Source of the DNA: Cyathus striatus
Taxonomy: Eukaryota > Basidiomycota > Agaricomycetes > Agaricales > Nidulariaceae
Length of the DNA stretch: 64,000 nt
Assembly (NCBI GenBank): GCA_025738555.1
Contig: JAOVFP010000019.1
Span: 248,001-312,000, forward strand
Direction of reading: 5' to 3'
Part shown: one piece after another, positions 1 to 12,600 of the stretch
How positions within the stretch are numbered: position 1 is the first letter of the stretch
Layout: every line of letters starts with the position of its first letter
The notes under the pieces: model-generated
The model's input: the letters and a program-made list of their open reading frames with translations, nothing else
The model's database searches: none
What the model was told of the DNA's origin: nothing
Made by a program: the position numbers and the translations under genes

Positions 1-1125
1 GTCAGGAACTTGACTAAGCGCCACATCACCACATACCCGCCCTGGTCCTGCTACTACTGCACCCTCATATGACTTCATTGACCCATCCCATTAGCGCTCT
101 CGTATGGCATCCTGTGTGTCTCCAGCACCCCCACTTCCACCTTGTCACAACCACTGGGCTTTAAGTTTGATTCTGTATTCTAACTTCCTCGTCCTCCTGC
201 ACCAGACAGGTACTCTTGACGTTGTATAGGACATTCGATCGCTTACGCCCACCCACCCTCAAACCTTGTATTTAATTCTCTATTTAGCTCACTCTTTTAT
301 TTCTCTCATACTTGCTTGTAACATCCATTCTTCATCTTTCTCCTTCAATTTCATTATATTGTTTCTTTTCTTCCTTCCCAAACATTGTGCAGTATCAAAG
401 CCTGACTGCAATAGATGTTGTTTTTCCTGGTGGTGTCAGTGCTTGCATATCTGTGCGAGTGTTTTACACTGCCGCTCCTACTCTTATTGGTGCGAGAGAG
501 AACGATTGGCTTTCAATTATTCTGAATCCCGCAGAATGTACATTGGAAGAGGTTGTTGGTAAAGTAGGACATGTTCAAAGGAATTTTTTATAAAAACATT
601 ATATTCTTCAACGACACATGAAGAACACTAAATGATACACAGCAGTTGCACAGTATTAGTAGCACTATCTTTAGCTAAAATTATTGCAAATCACAACAAT
701 TTTTATTTGAATTTCAGCTGTTCTCAAATTTCTTTGTATCTCTGTTCATGGAGCAGTGTGATGCATTACGAAACGTATATCTGTTCATGTTCATGGTGTC
801 GTGTGACGCGTTACTGAACAGTTGGTCGAAAGGGTGCAGTATTTCCAATTCAGACTTATGAACTTCAAATCATGGCATTTATCACTACAATTATTAATGT
901 AGGTTTTTATTAGCTGTTATTTCTTAATCTAAATTTCTCTATAAAGAATTGTATTTCTAATGGTAATTGTCTGTTAAATGGGAGGGTAGTGGGCCCTGCC
1001 GCTTGCCGGCCCTATTCTTTATACAATAAATACGCCGAGTAATACAAGATGAATGGGCAGTCTATTGCTATGTAGGTTTTATATCTGAAGTTTTTGAGAG
1101 AAATTAGCAACAGGAGGGGTTAGCT
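1..1125. other. intergenic, with a truncated MITE at its centre
   Basis: I recognise no gene here. Plus-strand frames between about 270 and 590 are open for up to 98 codons but show no family motif and begin in CT-rich low-complexity DNA. The stretch from about 735 to 831 is the right end of the MITE family listed separately. From 840 to 1125 I see only AT-rich sequence that would be 3' flank of the P450 gene. Confidence 0.5.
735..831. mobile_element. truncated MITE, right end (family with GGTCGAAA terminus)
   Basis: The block ends in GAACAGTTGGTCGAAA and contains GTGTGACGCG plus repeats of CTGTTCATG. The same subterminal arrangement occurs at the right ends of the elements at 32806-33056 and 41751-42407. 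No matching left terminus (TTTCGACC) is visible upstream, so this copy is truncated. The base pair after the terminus is GG, not the TA that flanks the complete copy. Confidence 0.6.
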
Positions 1126-3195
1126 TTATATGAGTGTTTTAACCCCGTCCAACATTTTTCGTGCGGTTTCATCCCGGGGGTTGATGGTACACTTGAACGG
1201 TTTCATACGACTATCAGGAATATATGAGATGTGATTATGTGATGTACGTTGATGTACACACCCAGTCAATCCTGTCGTACGTTCATCCTCGGGGATGATT
1301 TTATTACCATTGTCGTCGAAAGCGTGGGCTACTGTAAAGTATGTTACTATCGAGGACATGGCTAGCCACAAACTACCATCGGCTAGGTATCTTCCTGGGC
1401 ATATCCTAGAGATTTCACGGAGTTAATAATATGGTTGATATCGGTGTTATTCGTATGAACAGTAAACTCGCCTTCGACCAAACCCAAACTGTGCTGTCGG
1501 GTGTGGTTCAGCACCTTCCGGATTTAAATATCGGTCTGGGTTAAACCGGTGAGGTTCCTTGTATACTGCTTCATCGTGATGGATTCCGCTTTATATATAT
1601 AAGTAGCTTTCCTTTGAGAATATTTATTTACGTACTAGAGATTGGCTATAACTACAGACCCCTTCGGAATAAACATGCCATTGTACGTGTCATCCTCAAG
1701 AGAACGATGTGGTATCCCCAAAGGAATAGGTGTATTGCATCTGAACAAAAGTTCATGAATGTTAAGCCATTAGTATATGGGGCCCACCGATATATCTCTT
1801 GGAAAACTGCCTCAAAATAAGGTAGAGATTCCCTATCTTCAGGAGTTGGAAATCTCCGGCGGCCTATTACTCGATCTAGTTCTTCCTGCACCTTTTTTTG
1901 TACTTCAGGATGTCTAAGGAGGGTGAAGATAAGGTACAATAACATTGATTGAGTCTAGAGTGGAAGATTATGAAGAGCATATAGCCTGGCTAAGTATGTT
2001 ACATACCGTTTCCACGGCACCACTATACATAATGGCTGCTACACCCCGTATGTCGTCAACCTCCTCATCGCTCGCAATGCCATCATTTCGAAGTTGACTA
2101 AGATGGTTAGAAACAAATGATGGCTGGGCCGTACCATCTTTCTGTTAATGATGTTAGACGCGACTGTGACATGTTTGAAATAATAAGAAAACCATCCCAT
2201 TTGCTTTTCGACTTTTTCAAACATGTACGTGAATAGTAGACGGGTACTTTTGTAAAACGATCGAGCCAAAAATGCATAATAGGTTCCCGGAAACCAGGAA
2301 GGAAAGTATTTCACTATGCATGTGGTGAAGATACTAAACTTGCATTAAACATAATGTTACTTACAAAATGGAATGAAATCAACAGCAGTGCCACCAGGAG
2401 GTCCACAAGTATTAATGGACTCCATCGCTTTCTTCGAGATCTCAATATAAGGATCATTTTCTTCTAAGTCCAGGCCGTATGTAATCTTGACTATAACCGA
2501 GGCCGTAAATCTATATCTTCAGATGTCAGACTATATACTTTATACATAGCAAGTTAGCTGCATTCACCTGAAGAAGTGATCTTCATATTGTTCTGGATTA
2601 TGCATCAAACTCGTAAGAAGCTTCTCCGTTTCGGTCTTCTGAATGGGATAGTACGAAAGGCATATATTTTTGTTCAGTTCTCCTTGAAGAAGTCGTCTAT
2701 GCTTGTGAAATTGTTTCCCGTATGGCATGAATACTACACTTGGAGTCCAACCCATGCTATAGAGCTTTTACTTCAACTACTATGAAAGACATTAAAATTC
2801 AGCACTTACATTTCGAATGCCACAAGCCGCATTCTATCGCTGTAAATCGCACTCCTTTTCTCCAGCAACTCCGAGGCAGATTTAAGTGATCCAAGGATTA
2901 TGAACGATCGTCCTGGAATGTGAAGGTGGATAATATCCCCTAGAGTACAAGATGATCTTCATCAGAGGGTGTGAAAACACATGCGGGAAGAATGGATCCT
3001 ACCGTATAGCTTCGACCATTCGTGAAATACGGTCTCTTGGTTGGTTTCTGGGAGAATCCCTAAATGTCCCACTATCGGAAGTGAAGGTGGACCTGGAGGA
3101 AACCGCAAATGTGTGTATACATATTTGAAGAAACAAAGAATGAAAATGACCGAAAAACAAGCAATAGCAAGGGCACTACCTGAATCAAAAGACAT
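1126..3195 (-). CDS. cytochrome P450 monooxygenase 1
   Basis: This is a fungal microsomal P450 that would insert one oxygen atom into a lipophilic substrate, fed electrons by CPR at the ER. The first exon (start 3195) has a hydrophobic membrane anchor followed by the proline hinge PPGPPSLPIVGH. Later exons carry the I-helix region, the K-helix ExxR (EIYR), an FNPDRYL-type PERF segment and the heme loop FGFGRR/ICPGRYLAD. About eight exons can be joined in frame with introns near 50 nt, ending at TAA 1126-1128. One intron splits the heme loop and appears to begin with GC (CGAAG|GCGAGT) rather than GT. The P450 at 26186-28323 has an intron at exactly the same codon. No frame lesion was seen, so the gene looks intact. 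It may be a tailoring enzyme for the nearby terpene synthase; the substrate is unknown. Confidence 0.88.
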
Positions 3196-3490
3196 TATTG
3201 GAAGTAAAAACGGGGGATTACGCCTTTCGTCCTTAAATACTATATTGGCAATCCTTCGGCAACTTACATTGACATAGAAACTAGAAGGTCAAAGACGCTC
3301 AATATGCTTTGATGTGCGGTGATCACTGCTATCCACCACTGGAAGACTAGTCCAACCCTAACTGATAAACAGGAGCTGAGTATCACGAGGTTTAGATAGA
3401 ACTATTGTACTAGTACATATTCCGTTCCAGAGTACAGTAGGCCTACGGTCTTATGACTTTCCTATAATCGTGCTGCCTAGCATCTCACAT

Positions 3491-5720
3491 TCAATGGTCA
3501 AATATAGACGGATCCACGTTCAGAAATTCGATTTGCTGTCTCCGGAAATCGTCAGCGATTAATTTAATATCATGGCCGTTGAGTTGCATTAGAGCCTAAT
3601 ATACTTAATAAGAAGACATTCTGAAAATATAATTCAAAATACCTCATTTTTTGACGTGTATTCCGACCATTCGGGCCCTGTTAGGGGACGAATTATATAA
3701 GCTTCATACTACTCGCATGTTGGGGTTAACGAACGATTAGTTCCTTTCCCATCATTAGGATCTAACGAAACGACAAAAGAAATCCAGTAATCCTGAATTG
3801 TCTTGCTCAGAGCCTGTGCAGTGGAGGTAGTATTAGTTAAGCCGCCGTAGACGTATAAAATCTCTGAAGCATGTGTGACTGAAGTTTGAATGAGCCTTAC
3901 ACTTCATGCGCGACATAATGCGTACACAAACCTCCAAGAGAGCCCGGGGCTGGAGGAGGACTAGGCGTCAATCCACCAGGTAACTGCGTTGCATCAGGAT
4001 CGGAGAAATGATAACTGAATACTTTTACGCCTTCATTGCTAAGAGTTTGGCTAGTTTGTCTTCGCGGGGCATGAATGAGGATATCTCCAACTTAAGCCAG
4101 GCATCATTATAGTGACCACAATGTGAGATACGATGAACACTTACAGATGGCAGCGAAACGCTTAAACTCAGGATTCAAACCAAAGGTATTATTTCCTGTC
4201 CCAAACGGAGCTCCCAACGCTGGAACGTTGGGGTACAGCTCCAGTATCCGCCTCGTTGTCTCATTTAGGACCGTCTGACTACTCTGAAACGGTGGAAACA
4301 TCGTGTTTATCGCATTCACGATCTCCTGAGTAGTGTTAGTATCTTGCGAAGTGAACACAGTCCCTGTCAATGTTCTCGTCAACGTATGCACGCATATAGA
4401 CTTAGAGAAATATTTGGTCACATTCATCTTTATTCGATCCAGTTATCAGTGGAAACTTCGTTTGTACCGATAATCGGGACGGAATATCGGGTAGCAGGCC
4501 TCCGTGGCCATCAATCGTTGCTGGGAAACTAACAGACGAAGAAGACATATCAAGTATGCCAGTTATGATGTCGCTCTCGGTGGCTGACCGGACGCAGTCG
4601 ATCGTATTGTTTGTGTTAGCGACTGATGAACAACCGGCTACAGATGAAACGAAGTTTTGCCATGATGCTTCATTCTTCTCAGGTCCGAATGCTGGAGCAT
4701 CTACCGACGATTCAAGAATCTGTGATACATAGGTCACCCAAGATACATGAGTAACTGAACCAGAGAACAACATACAGCTGCGCGAACCAGCTTCCCGATC
4801 GTATCCCCAAGCAAGTGAATACTAATCGAAGTGGCACCTGCACTTTGTCCAAAGACAGTGACCTTCTCCGCATCTCCGCCGAATGCACCTATGTTGTCCT
4901 TGATCCACTGAAGTGCGGTCAACTGATCCTTCAGTCCCAGGTTAACGACTTCCTTTGTCCCGGCTTCAGTACCTTGAGGAAATCCGAGTGGTCCAAGACG
5001 ATAGTTCGCATTTGCATATATGATCGGTGTGCCCTAATCGACATCAGAACCACTTTTACGCCATAAAAGTCGTTGAGCTCACGGACCCGCTCGACACTAT
5101 GTTGGACTAAGACAGTTCCGTTGTACTGAGCAGATGATCCCGCTACATCGTCATAAAACATTCATAAACATCCCTAAACCAGACAGTAAAAAACTTACCG
5201 CTAAATCCACCTACAATTCAACGATTAGATACATCTTCCCATTTATGAATGCACACACCTCCATAGATCCAAAACATAACCGGAACCTTCGCATTCTTTG
5301 CAAGATTCACCGGTCGAAAGACATTCAGCGTAAGACAGTCCTCAGACATACTATCCACAGGCAACCCCTATACACTGTCAACCACATTCTACTAGTCCAC
5401 AACTTCATCTCCTACCTTCTGTGGACAACTCAACCCAAACTGCGTCGCGTCGAACCTGTTCTGGGGAAGTGTGGTGCTTAGCACCGCAGGCTTCAGCCGC
5501 GATTCCCCAACAGGTGGTATAGCAAACGGTATACCTTGAGTTCAATCATCAGCATAGAGAAAGCTTCGATGCAAACATACACATTACCACCGAAGAATTC
5601 CACTCCCGAGCTTGTAAACTCCGTCCCAGTCAAGACCGTCCTTCCAATACTAACGCTCGCAATCGCATTTGAGTACACAACAAATGGAGCCAAGAGTACA
5701 GTGCTAAGCAGCATATTCAT
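3491..5720 (-). CDS. secreted type-B carboxylesterase/lipase
   Basis: This is an alpha/beta-hydrolase of the carboxylesterase type-B family, expected to hydrolyse ester bonds outside the cell. The start at 5720 gives a hydrophobic signal peptide ([19 protein letters not shown]). Family landmarks follow in order: [12 protein letters not shown], the oxyanion-hole segment [14 protein letters not shown], the nucleophile elbow GQSAGA near 4845, an acidic residue in KDE, and the catalytic-His segment HYVAHEV near 3905. The C-terminus reads [10 protein letters not shown] with TGA at 3491-3493, and the final exons also contain QDYWISF and RPEWSEY, which are typical of this family. About eight short introns join in frame, including GTCCGT...TAG near 5030-5085. 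The Ser-Glu-His triad is complete and no lesion was found. It could act in scavenging, or remove an acyl group from a cluster product; the latter is conjecture. Confidence 0.9.
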
Positions 5721-6171
5721 CTTCGCTGTCAGGAGCAACGGGATTCTGATTCTCGTCCACCTACCCGCAGATCCTAGATTTATAGAATATGAAAATGACA
5801 TTCCGCTCCGCCTTCCCCTATTCTCATGAGAGTAACATCCTACGCTTGGTTAAATGCTGCACATATGACCTTAGTGGACGTCGTAGGCAGACATAAATAG
5901 CTCTCTTCGAACGTATCTTTGTACCTAGAAATCATGTGATGAGCAATTTTAAAACAGAAAACACCCGAATGTCATGCTCACTGGTACCACCAACGCCACC
6001 GCCCTTCATCCCATCCTCTGCATCGCAAGGAACGTTCAGCCGAAGATAATGCAGTAAAAAATCAAAATTCCAGGATACATTCTAATACACGTTAGATAGC
6101 AAAGATCAAAAAAAGATATACACCACCCCCAACTCCCAAACCCATATCATACACTCTCCCAAACCCAATTT
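5721..6171. other. intergenic between carboxylesterase and cyclin C
   Basis: This is about 450 bp between the start of the carboxylesterase and the stop of the cyclin C gene, both on the minus strand. It should contain the carboxylesterase promoter and the cyclin C 3' UTR. I see no clear TATA box or repeat. The part near 5980-6170 is C-rich and low-complexity. Confidence 0.5.
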
Positions 6172-8471
6172 CTATCCAGCACTCCTAGCCCCCTCCAAAA
6201 CCTTATTAACCAGCTTCCCACCACCAGCATCCGCCCACTTCGCCTCCCTCATCTTGCTCACCAACGCCGCCAAAAACCCAGGCGTGACGAAACTCGCTTC
6301 CTCCCTCCCAGGCGTACTAGGCGTAGGCGTGCTCGGAGTCGGAGTAGGACTATCCTGCGACTGCATCTGCGATTGAACCTGCGACGAAAAGCGACTCCCG
6401 CCCTCCGGCAGCCCATCCTCCTTGTACCGCTCCCACCGCGTATAGAGGGATATGATCTCCTGCGAGATGGTGGCGATGAGCGAGAGGGAGACGTTAAGCT
6501 CCGCGAGAAAGGTTATCGGGTCATTTGAGGGCTTCTTTGCGCCCTTCTTTACTTCACTCGAGTTGGAAGAGGAGTGCCGGGAAGAGCGACGGGGTGCTTT
6601 ATCTTTATCCTTGCTTGTGCCAACAGCAGAGGTAGGTGGGGATTGGGATGAAGACGAGGGTGACGACATCGGCGGAGGGTATTGTACAAACGTCAAATAG
6701 ATCGCCGCTATCGCTATAAGATGCGGTGGATAAAGGAGACACAAATCCGAACGATACGTGTCGTTTATAATAAACCTATATCTCCATCAGCTCCCGCACA
6801 TATCGAACCAAAGAAACAACATACCAAGCCAACTGCATGGGACCATCACCCAACTCCAGCTGTCCTTCACCAGAACCCCAATACCTCTCCCCGTCTTCCT
6901 CGCCAATCCCAATACCCAACTCACCGGCTTCGCCTTCTTCTACCTCTCCAGAGCTTGGGGCACCGGACTTGCGACAGAGAGCAAGGAGAGTACGGTATGG
7001 ATGGAAAACGGTCAGGTCGCATTCTAGGTCGTCTACGAGGTAGAACTCCATCTCTGCTAGCTTGGTGTTGTCGAGTGGGAAGTTCTTGATGCCATAGTTA
7101 TCTGTGTGGTAGAGGTGTGATTAGTACACAGATCGTTTAAGCGATTAGGAAGAAAAGGGTAGGATAAAGTGGACAGAGAATTAACAATGTAATGCATTAT
7201 GTAGTCCCTTCGCACAACGCACAACGAGGAAGGAATATGTCAAGCACGATCAGCCTAATCCTTCAACAAAGCTGCATACCGCGCGCGAATCCCGAATCTA
7301 CGCCAGCATCCCAGCGTAAGGGGAGTATAAGAGACCTAAGGTCCCTCACAGTGACAACGTCAACCTGCTCCAGACGCACAGTTGCAGCCAAGCCGCACTA
7401 GCATCATTCGTCCCATATCAATCACACCAGAGAAATCTTCCGGAAAGGTAGCACAGGAGGGATACAACCGCTCTCGCAAAGCAATAGGTCAAAGAGGAAA
7501 GGGGCTTTACGAGTGCATAGTGAGCCGTATCCTGCAGTGCATCGAGCTAGATCTCGAGTGGATATATGCGCACAGGACATCATCATCTTCTCCACCCATG
7601 TATGCTAGGGAGCGGACAGAAGCTACCCGTCTACGCCCTAGTAACATTTTTCAAACCCATAGGGTTCAATCGCAAACGAACACGCTCATACACACAATGC
7701 GCCATTGTTCTCGCACCAACAGATCGATATCTGCTTCAGCTGTCCCCAACTGCGTCGAGATAGAGCAGACTCGTCGCTGAGCACTTCTCCGTAGTGTCAG
7801 CACGTCTGAATAGATAAGTATGCGTCATTCCAACCTGCGCGCCCCACTAACCCCAGCAGACGAGTCCATCGATAGCGCCATCCTCTCCTCCAACCTCACC
7901 CAATTCCAACTCTCATCAACATGCTCTCTCATCATCGACTCCATCACTTCCACCCCCGCCCAACCCAAAAACGAGAACAAAGCAAAAACACTCACGACTA
8001 AACACCGTCTTGGCCTCACTAACCACATTCTTAATATGCACAGGGTACTCCTCCGCCTTCGCAGCCACATATATACATGCAGCGATAACGAAAAACGGGT
8101 CCGTCTCGCAATACGAGTTTTTCAGGTAAAATCGCCGAAAGAACACGGTGGCTGTTGCGATGACGCGTTGGCGCAGTTGTAACTTTTTGCCTAGTTTCGT
8201 TATAACTAGAACATGTAACAGGGAGTGTTGGTGATGAAAGGAGAATGGTAGAGGGGGAGTAACGCACTGTTTGCAAAGTAGATGGCCAAAAGATCGAGAT
8301 GCTCCGGGTCGTCGACGAACATCAAGTCCTCCGCTCTGGCTCGTTTCAGTGTTGCCCTATCGACAATCCATCGTTTACTGTTGAACAAGTGTATGTTAGT
8401 GAGGTGTGATAGTTGTGAATGGGAGGTTTATGACTTTACTAGTGAGAGCTGGACCAGAAATCAGTCGCCAT
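6172..8471 (-). CDS. SSN8: cyclin C (Mediator kinase-module cyclin)
   Basis: Cyclin C partners the CDK8/Srb10 kinase in the Mediator kinase module in the nucleus. Exon 1 starts at 8471 with MATDFWSSSHY and splices through a GTAAAG donor to KRWIVDR, the canonical cyclin C N-terminus. Next come DPEHLDLLAIYFAN, then FFRRFYLKNSYCETDP and AAKAEEYPVHIKNVVSEA (first cyclin fold, about 8100-8000). The second fold follows: AEMEFYLVDDLECDLTVFHPYRTLLALC (about 7060-6980), MQLAW spliced to FIINDTYRSDLCLLYPPHL, ending at TAG 6172. A charged, Ser/Thr-Pro-rich insertion lies between the C-terminal helices, as is usual in basidiomycetes. The exon layout from 7110 to 7900 is not fully resolved; a long intron or several small exons lie there. 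This is a housekeeping gene and probably a bystander in the metabolic neighbourhood. Confidence 0.88.
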
Positions 8472-10742
8472 CGCTGGTTTCTGCTGGATTCCAGGTATAC
8501 GTTGATTCCTGTCCTGTGTAAGTTGGAATGTTAACTTGTGGTATTGGAACTCGTTGAAGTTCCGGGAGGCTACGGCTCTAAGTATGGGTAACGTAGAAAC
8601 TTAGAGCATTACGAGCTCGACGTGGATTAGGAAGCAGACAAAGGCGAGCTCGGCTTCATCGGCGATAACAAACCTCTTTGTAAAAGACACAAACAAAGGT
8701 AAATACATAGTGAGGCGCTCAAGAGGCGCTTGCGTTCGAACTTCAAAGTTCAAACGTCTAAATCAAACTTGGTTCAAACCATTACAGTACTCCACTCACA
8801 TTCTATCTTCGCATCCAACTCTGGTGGCTTTTTAACCAGGTAGAAGGATATAGGCTTCCAGACAATGCATAGCTTGGGTTCAAGTTACTGACATAATTTT
8901 AGCGCAGCAAGTACTCTGAGTTGACTCTGAGTTCTTGTTACACTGCGTCGAAGCCTCAAAGCTGTAATCTTGGTAAGATGAGGGATACAAGACCCGTACT
9001 ATCAAAACCATACAAGAATTGAAGAGGGTGGGGCCTGAGTCAGTTAACTATTTGATTCATTGTTACTGGCAGGTTACGCAACTGATTACATGTCTTACAT
9101 CGCAGACCATAGTAGCCGACAAAATTAAAAAAGATTAAGTGGATTTAGATCCAAGAAAGATATTCATCACTCTCCTAAATGGTGATAACAGGGTACTTAA
9201 GCAAGTCCGGAATGCGCGCATTGTAAAGGAATACGGCGACTCTTCTAGTTTACCCCCGGTGAATTCATTAAAATGCCTATCAAAGAAGGAAGCTACCGCA
9301 CCTTGACTCGGAGCATCGTTCTAGAAATGAGTGAAACGAATCTTCCACATTCCTGCCACTGTCGCTTTTACCTCCAGATGGCCAACGTAATGTATCTCGT
9401 TGAATGCGGCTGAGTCAATATTAAAGTGCGAGTTTGTGAAATGTTTTAATAGGAACTACTACATCACGAATGGGGGCGACCAAAGGAAAGCGCTTTGTTC
9501 ACTGACGGTGATTTCTCCAGTGGCGTCCAGCCACTGCATCCTTCCTGATGACCTACCCTTGGTAGAGGTTTATACTTACGCTGACCGCTGTTTCATCCGT
9601 TTCAAGTTTTCTATTTTTCTCGTATATTACTTAGGTCATCACCTTCCTACACGGTATTAGATGCTACACTGTCGTAACATCATGATATGGCCTATCATAA
9701 CCAACATAGAATAGGATATTCCCTTTTTCTTTTAAAAGCGCCAAGATGTATGTAATTTACCGACTCTTACGATATATTTGGGACGACGATGCACTGCAAT
9801 CTTCAGTCCATGGGGATTTTATGTAGATTTGGTTTCTGAAGTTTAGCTATGGTTTTGCACTTATTCAATACTACTTTTGTGCAACTTACATAGCACCATA
9901 TAATGACGATAGTGTGGATATCTCGACCCATAAGTATGATCCGGTTATCATCGGTAAAACCTCCTGTAAAATATAGCAGCGTCATTTCTAAATGTGGTTT
10001 AGCTTAATTCTATTTATCGAGAACTTACATAGATGATGACCTCCGCTCTTTCACTGCTGGCGGGCAACTTTTTTGCAGTTGGCAAAATCCATGTAAATTT
10101 GACATCAATAACGTTACATATTGGGTACATATATGCCATCGCAAGATGTAGACAAAATGTAAGCAAAATCCATTACTATAAACGGAAATAATTTCCATAT
10201 ATAGGAAAACATTTTGCAAATGTTTTGCCTATGTTTTACAATTGTTTTGCCAATTGCAATATCTAACGTTATTGCTGTCGATTTTGCCGGCCACGACGGC
10301 AAAATAGTTGCCTGCCAGCTGTGTTTGCCCTCTTGAATGTTGATCTTTAGCTTAAAGTTGATGAAGTTTGATTGGGCCCTCCCGGCGATTTAATATTAAG
10401 CAGGAGTACTCGCCGGAGACTTAGTATAAGTATCTTAGATCATAACGTTGTCATAACGTTTTAATAAAGTCAACAGCGATATCTAGGATAACTTAAATAT
10501 AGCTATATTTCGAGGTGAGGATTCTCTCTTAAATGGGCCATGATAAGTCGGTAACTAAAATTCGAAGGAAGTTATAGCTGTATTATGCTGCCTTGATGCA
10601 TTATCAACTTTCGGAGGCGCGAGTTGACTACATAGTTTGAAGGCCCGCAGGTCGCCTGATCATTACATGGTATAAGTATGGGGACATCGTGAAACCCGCA
10701 GCTTAATCAAACACATCTTCATTACACTTAACGTCGATAAAC
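8472..10742. other. 2.3-kb intergenic, AT-rich, with one inverted repeat
   Basis: I recognise no gene. Short open frames (for example 9400-9660 plus and 9803-9985 minus) match nothing. There are small palindromic patches near 8712-8755 (GGCGCTCAAGAGGCGC, then GAACTTCAAAGTTC). A larger inverted repeat at about 10070-10312 is listed separately. The last 200 bp should hold the promoter of the MDR dehydrogenase that starts at 10743. Confidence 0.5.
10070..10312. repeat. inverted repeat, MITE-like hairpin
   Basis: The left arm (about 10070-10125) reads TTGGCAAAATCC..CAATAACGTTA.ATATTG. The right arm (about 10250-10310) is its reverse complement with mismatches: CAATAT..TAACGTTATTG..GATTTTGCC. The centre repeats TTTTGC/GCAAAA motifs. 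The paired arms suggest a degenerate foldback or MITE element. I could not define target duplications, so its ends are uncertain. Confidence 0.45.
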
Positions 10743-12367
10743 ATGAAAGCAGTAAGGTACTATGGTCCCGGAGATTTTCGAGTGGAAGAAATAGAGACCC
10801 CCCAGCCAAAACAAGGTCAAATTCAAGTTAAAGTAAGTCTCTTACAGAGCTTTATTGCAAAAAGCGGAAACGTTAACCCTATGCACAAATATTACTAGGT
10901 TGCCTGGTATGATATTTGAACTACTCTATGATGATCTTACAATCAAATAATGCTTAATAGGAACGGAAGTAAGTTCATAACACCACTCTTCATGATGTCT
11001 TACTGACAGGTACCGACTTCAGTATATGGCACCGACCTCCATGCATACCTAACGGAACTTCCAATGTTCCCGAGCGCGGCCTCTCCCAATGCTATAACGG
11101 GGGAAACTCTGCCTGTTACGCTAGGCCATGAGTAACCATCCTGAAAAATATGTTTTTTGAGATGATCACCAATTTTTGATCCAGGTTCTCCGGAACAGTG
11201 TCTGCTATTGGCGATGGTATCAACCCGCTCGTCTGGCCTGTGGGTCAAAAAGTTGTAATGTATGTCCAAGGCAGCCATTATACGCTTATGGGAATATGCT
11301 AAATATAGTAGTGAACCAATCATATCGTGTAATATGATAGATACTTGCAAGGCGTGTGCGTCAGGCACGAAGATACTGTGCCCATTGGTTAGTTGCATAG
11401 TAAGTCCATTATATCCATTGTTTACGTTATAAATCACTAACAAGCGCGCTCACAGGGAATCGGTGGGTGGGGAGGAGGACTCGGGGAGTACATAGCAGTT
11501 AACACAGAAAATGTTTACAAGCTTCCCGATAACATACCCCGTAAGTTCAACATCACTTATTTTTGTTTAGCGGTGCTTATTCGATAATCCATAGTCGAAG
11601 TTGGAGCTTGCATCGAGCCCCTAGCCGTAGCATGGCATGCTGTAAAGCGTTCTAACTTCAAGAAATCTCAAACAGCCCTAATCCTTGGGGCTGGCCCCGT
11701 ACGTTCCCAAGTTAACGAGTCCTGTCTCCGAGATTCCCTGATAATGTCTGTTTAAGATTGGAATCTTCATCATGAAAGCTCTCCGTGCAGCCGATAATAC
11801 CTCCAAGATAACCATCTCGGAACCTTCTCAGTTCCGCAGGAAGCTGGTTGAAAAGCATGGAGCTACACTGGCAATAGATCCCTACGCATGTGACGTATCT
11901 TCCATTGTGAAGAAGGAAATGGGGATTGGCGCAGATTTCGTGTTTGATGCAGCAGGTACACAAGCGACAATGGACTGTGCGATCCAGAGTGTGTGTCCAA
12001 GGGGTATGATCGTGATGGTTTCTTCTTGGGAGAAGAAGCCGCAGGTTGACATGAATGCCATTGTGACTAAGGAAGTCCAGTTGATCGGTAAGAGAGGAAT
12101 ACTATGATCAACTTAGAACTTAATTTTTATCACAGGCACCTGTTGTTATGATGGTGTTCATTCTGAAGTATTGGAAGCAGTAGAGACAGGGAAGATTACT
12201 GGGATCGAAGAAATGATTACGATGAAGATTGGACTGGAGGATATTGTTAAGAAAGGTATCAAGGGCTTGCTTGAAGATAGGGACAAGCATGGTAAGCTCG
12301 GCATCAGCTTTCACTTCAAACGTCGTACTTACGTTGTAATGCAGTCAAGATCTTGATTCATCCCTGA
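10743..12367 (+). CDS. zinc-type alcohol/butanediol dehydrogenase-like MDR protein
   Basis: This is a medium-chain dehydrogenase/reductase, closest in motif to the 2,3-butanediol/sorbitol dehydrogenase branch (NAD(P)-dependent alcohol oxidation). The N-terminus is MKAVRYYGPGDFRVEE, starting at 10743. Exons then give VAW, an 8-nt microexon (10961-10968), GTDLHAYL, VTLGHEFSG (zinc ligands H and E), a structural-zinc segment TCKACASGTKILC, GGWGGGLGEY, the Rossmann segment ALILGAGPVIG with SEP, and the usual tail KILIHP ending with TGA at 12365-12367. The catalytic-zinc cysteine of the usual CGICGTD is Tyr here (codon TAT 11025-11027) and the preceding Cys is Asn, so catalysis may be impaired or altered. 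Introns are mostly 50-100 nt with consensus ends. It may belong to the terpenoid neighbourhood; that role is inferred. Confidence 0.82.
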
Positions 12368-12600
12368 AACATAGGTTTCCGTGTCAGTCTTTTTTCATCC
12401 GTGTACATTATACATAAAATGTCTACGTTCCCTGTTCCCATTCAACTTGTTCAAGTGAAGCAAATAAATCTTAGCTCAATTCCACTTCGAACGTCGTACT
12501 TACTCTGTAATATGTGCAACAAGATTTAGATTCATTCCGGAAATATGGCATCCTGTGTCGACTTTACTTCATCCATGCACATAAAATGTTTTTTTTTTAA
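12311..12600. repeat. tandem duplication of the MDR gene's 3' end
   Basis: The last intron and exon of the dehydrogenase plus about 100 bp downstream (from CACTTCAAACGTCGTACTTAC at about 12313) recur at about 12483 as CACTTCGAACGTCGTACTTAC, followed by diverged copies of the exon and of the ACATAAAATGT downstream block. The period is about 170 bp. A related diverged block lies at 17476-17690. The second copy has no stop-codon match and appears non-coding. Confidence 0.6.

Noticed and set aside
6172..8471. Cyclin C as a regulator belonging to the terpene cluster
   Set aside because: It is a conserved housekeeping Mediator subunit; position alone is not evidence of a pathway role.
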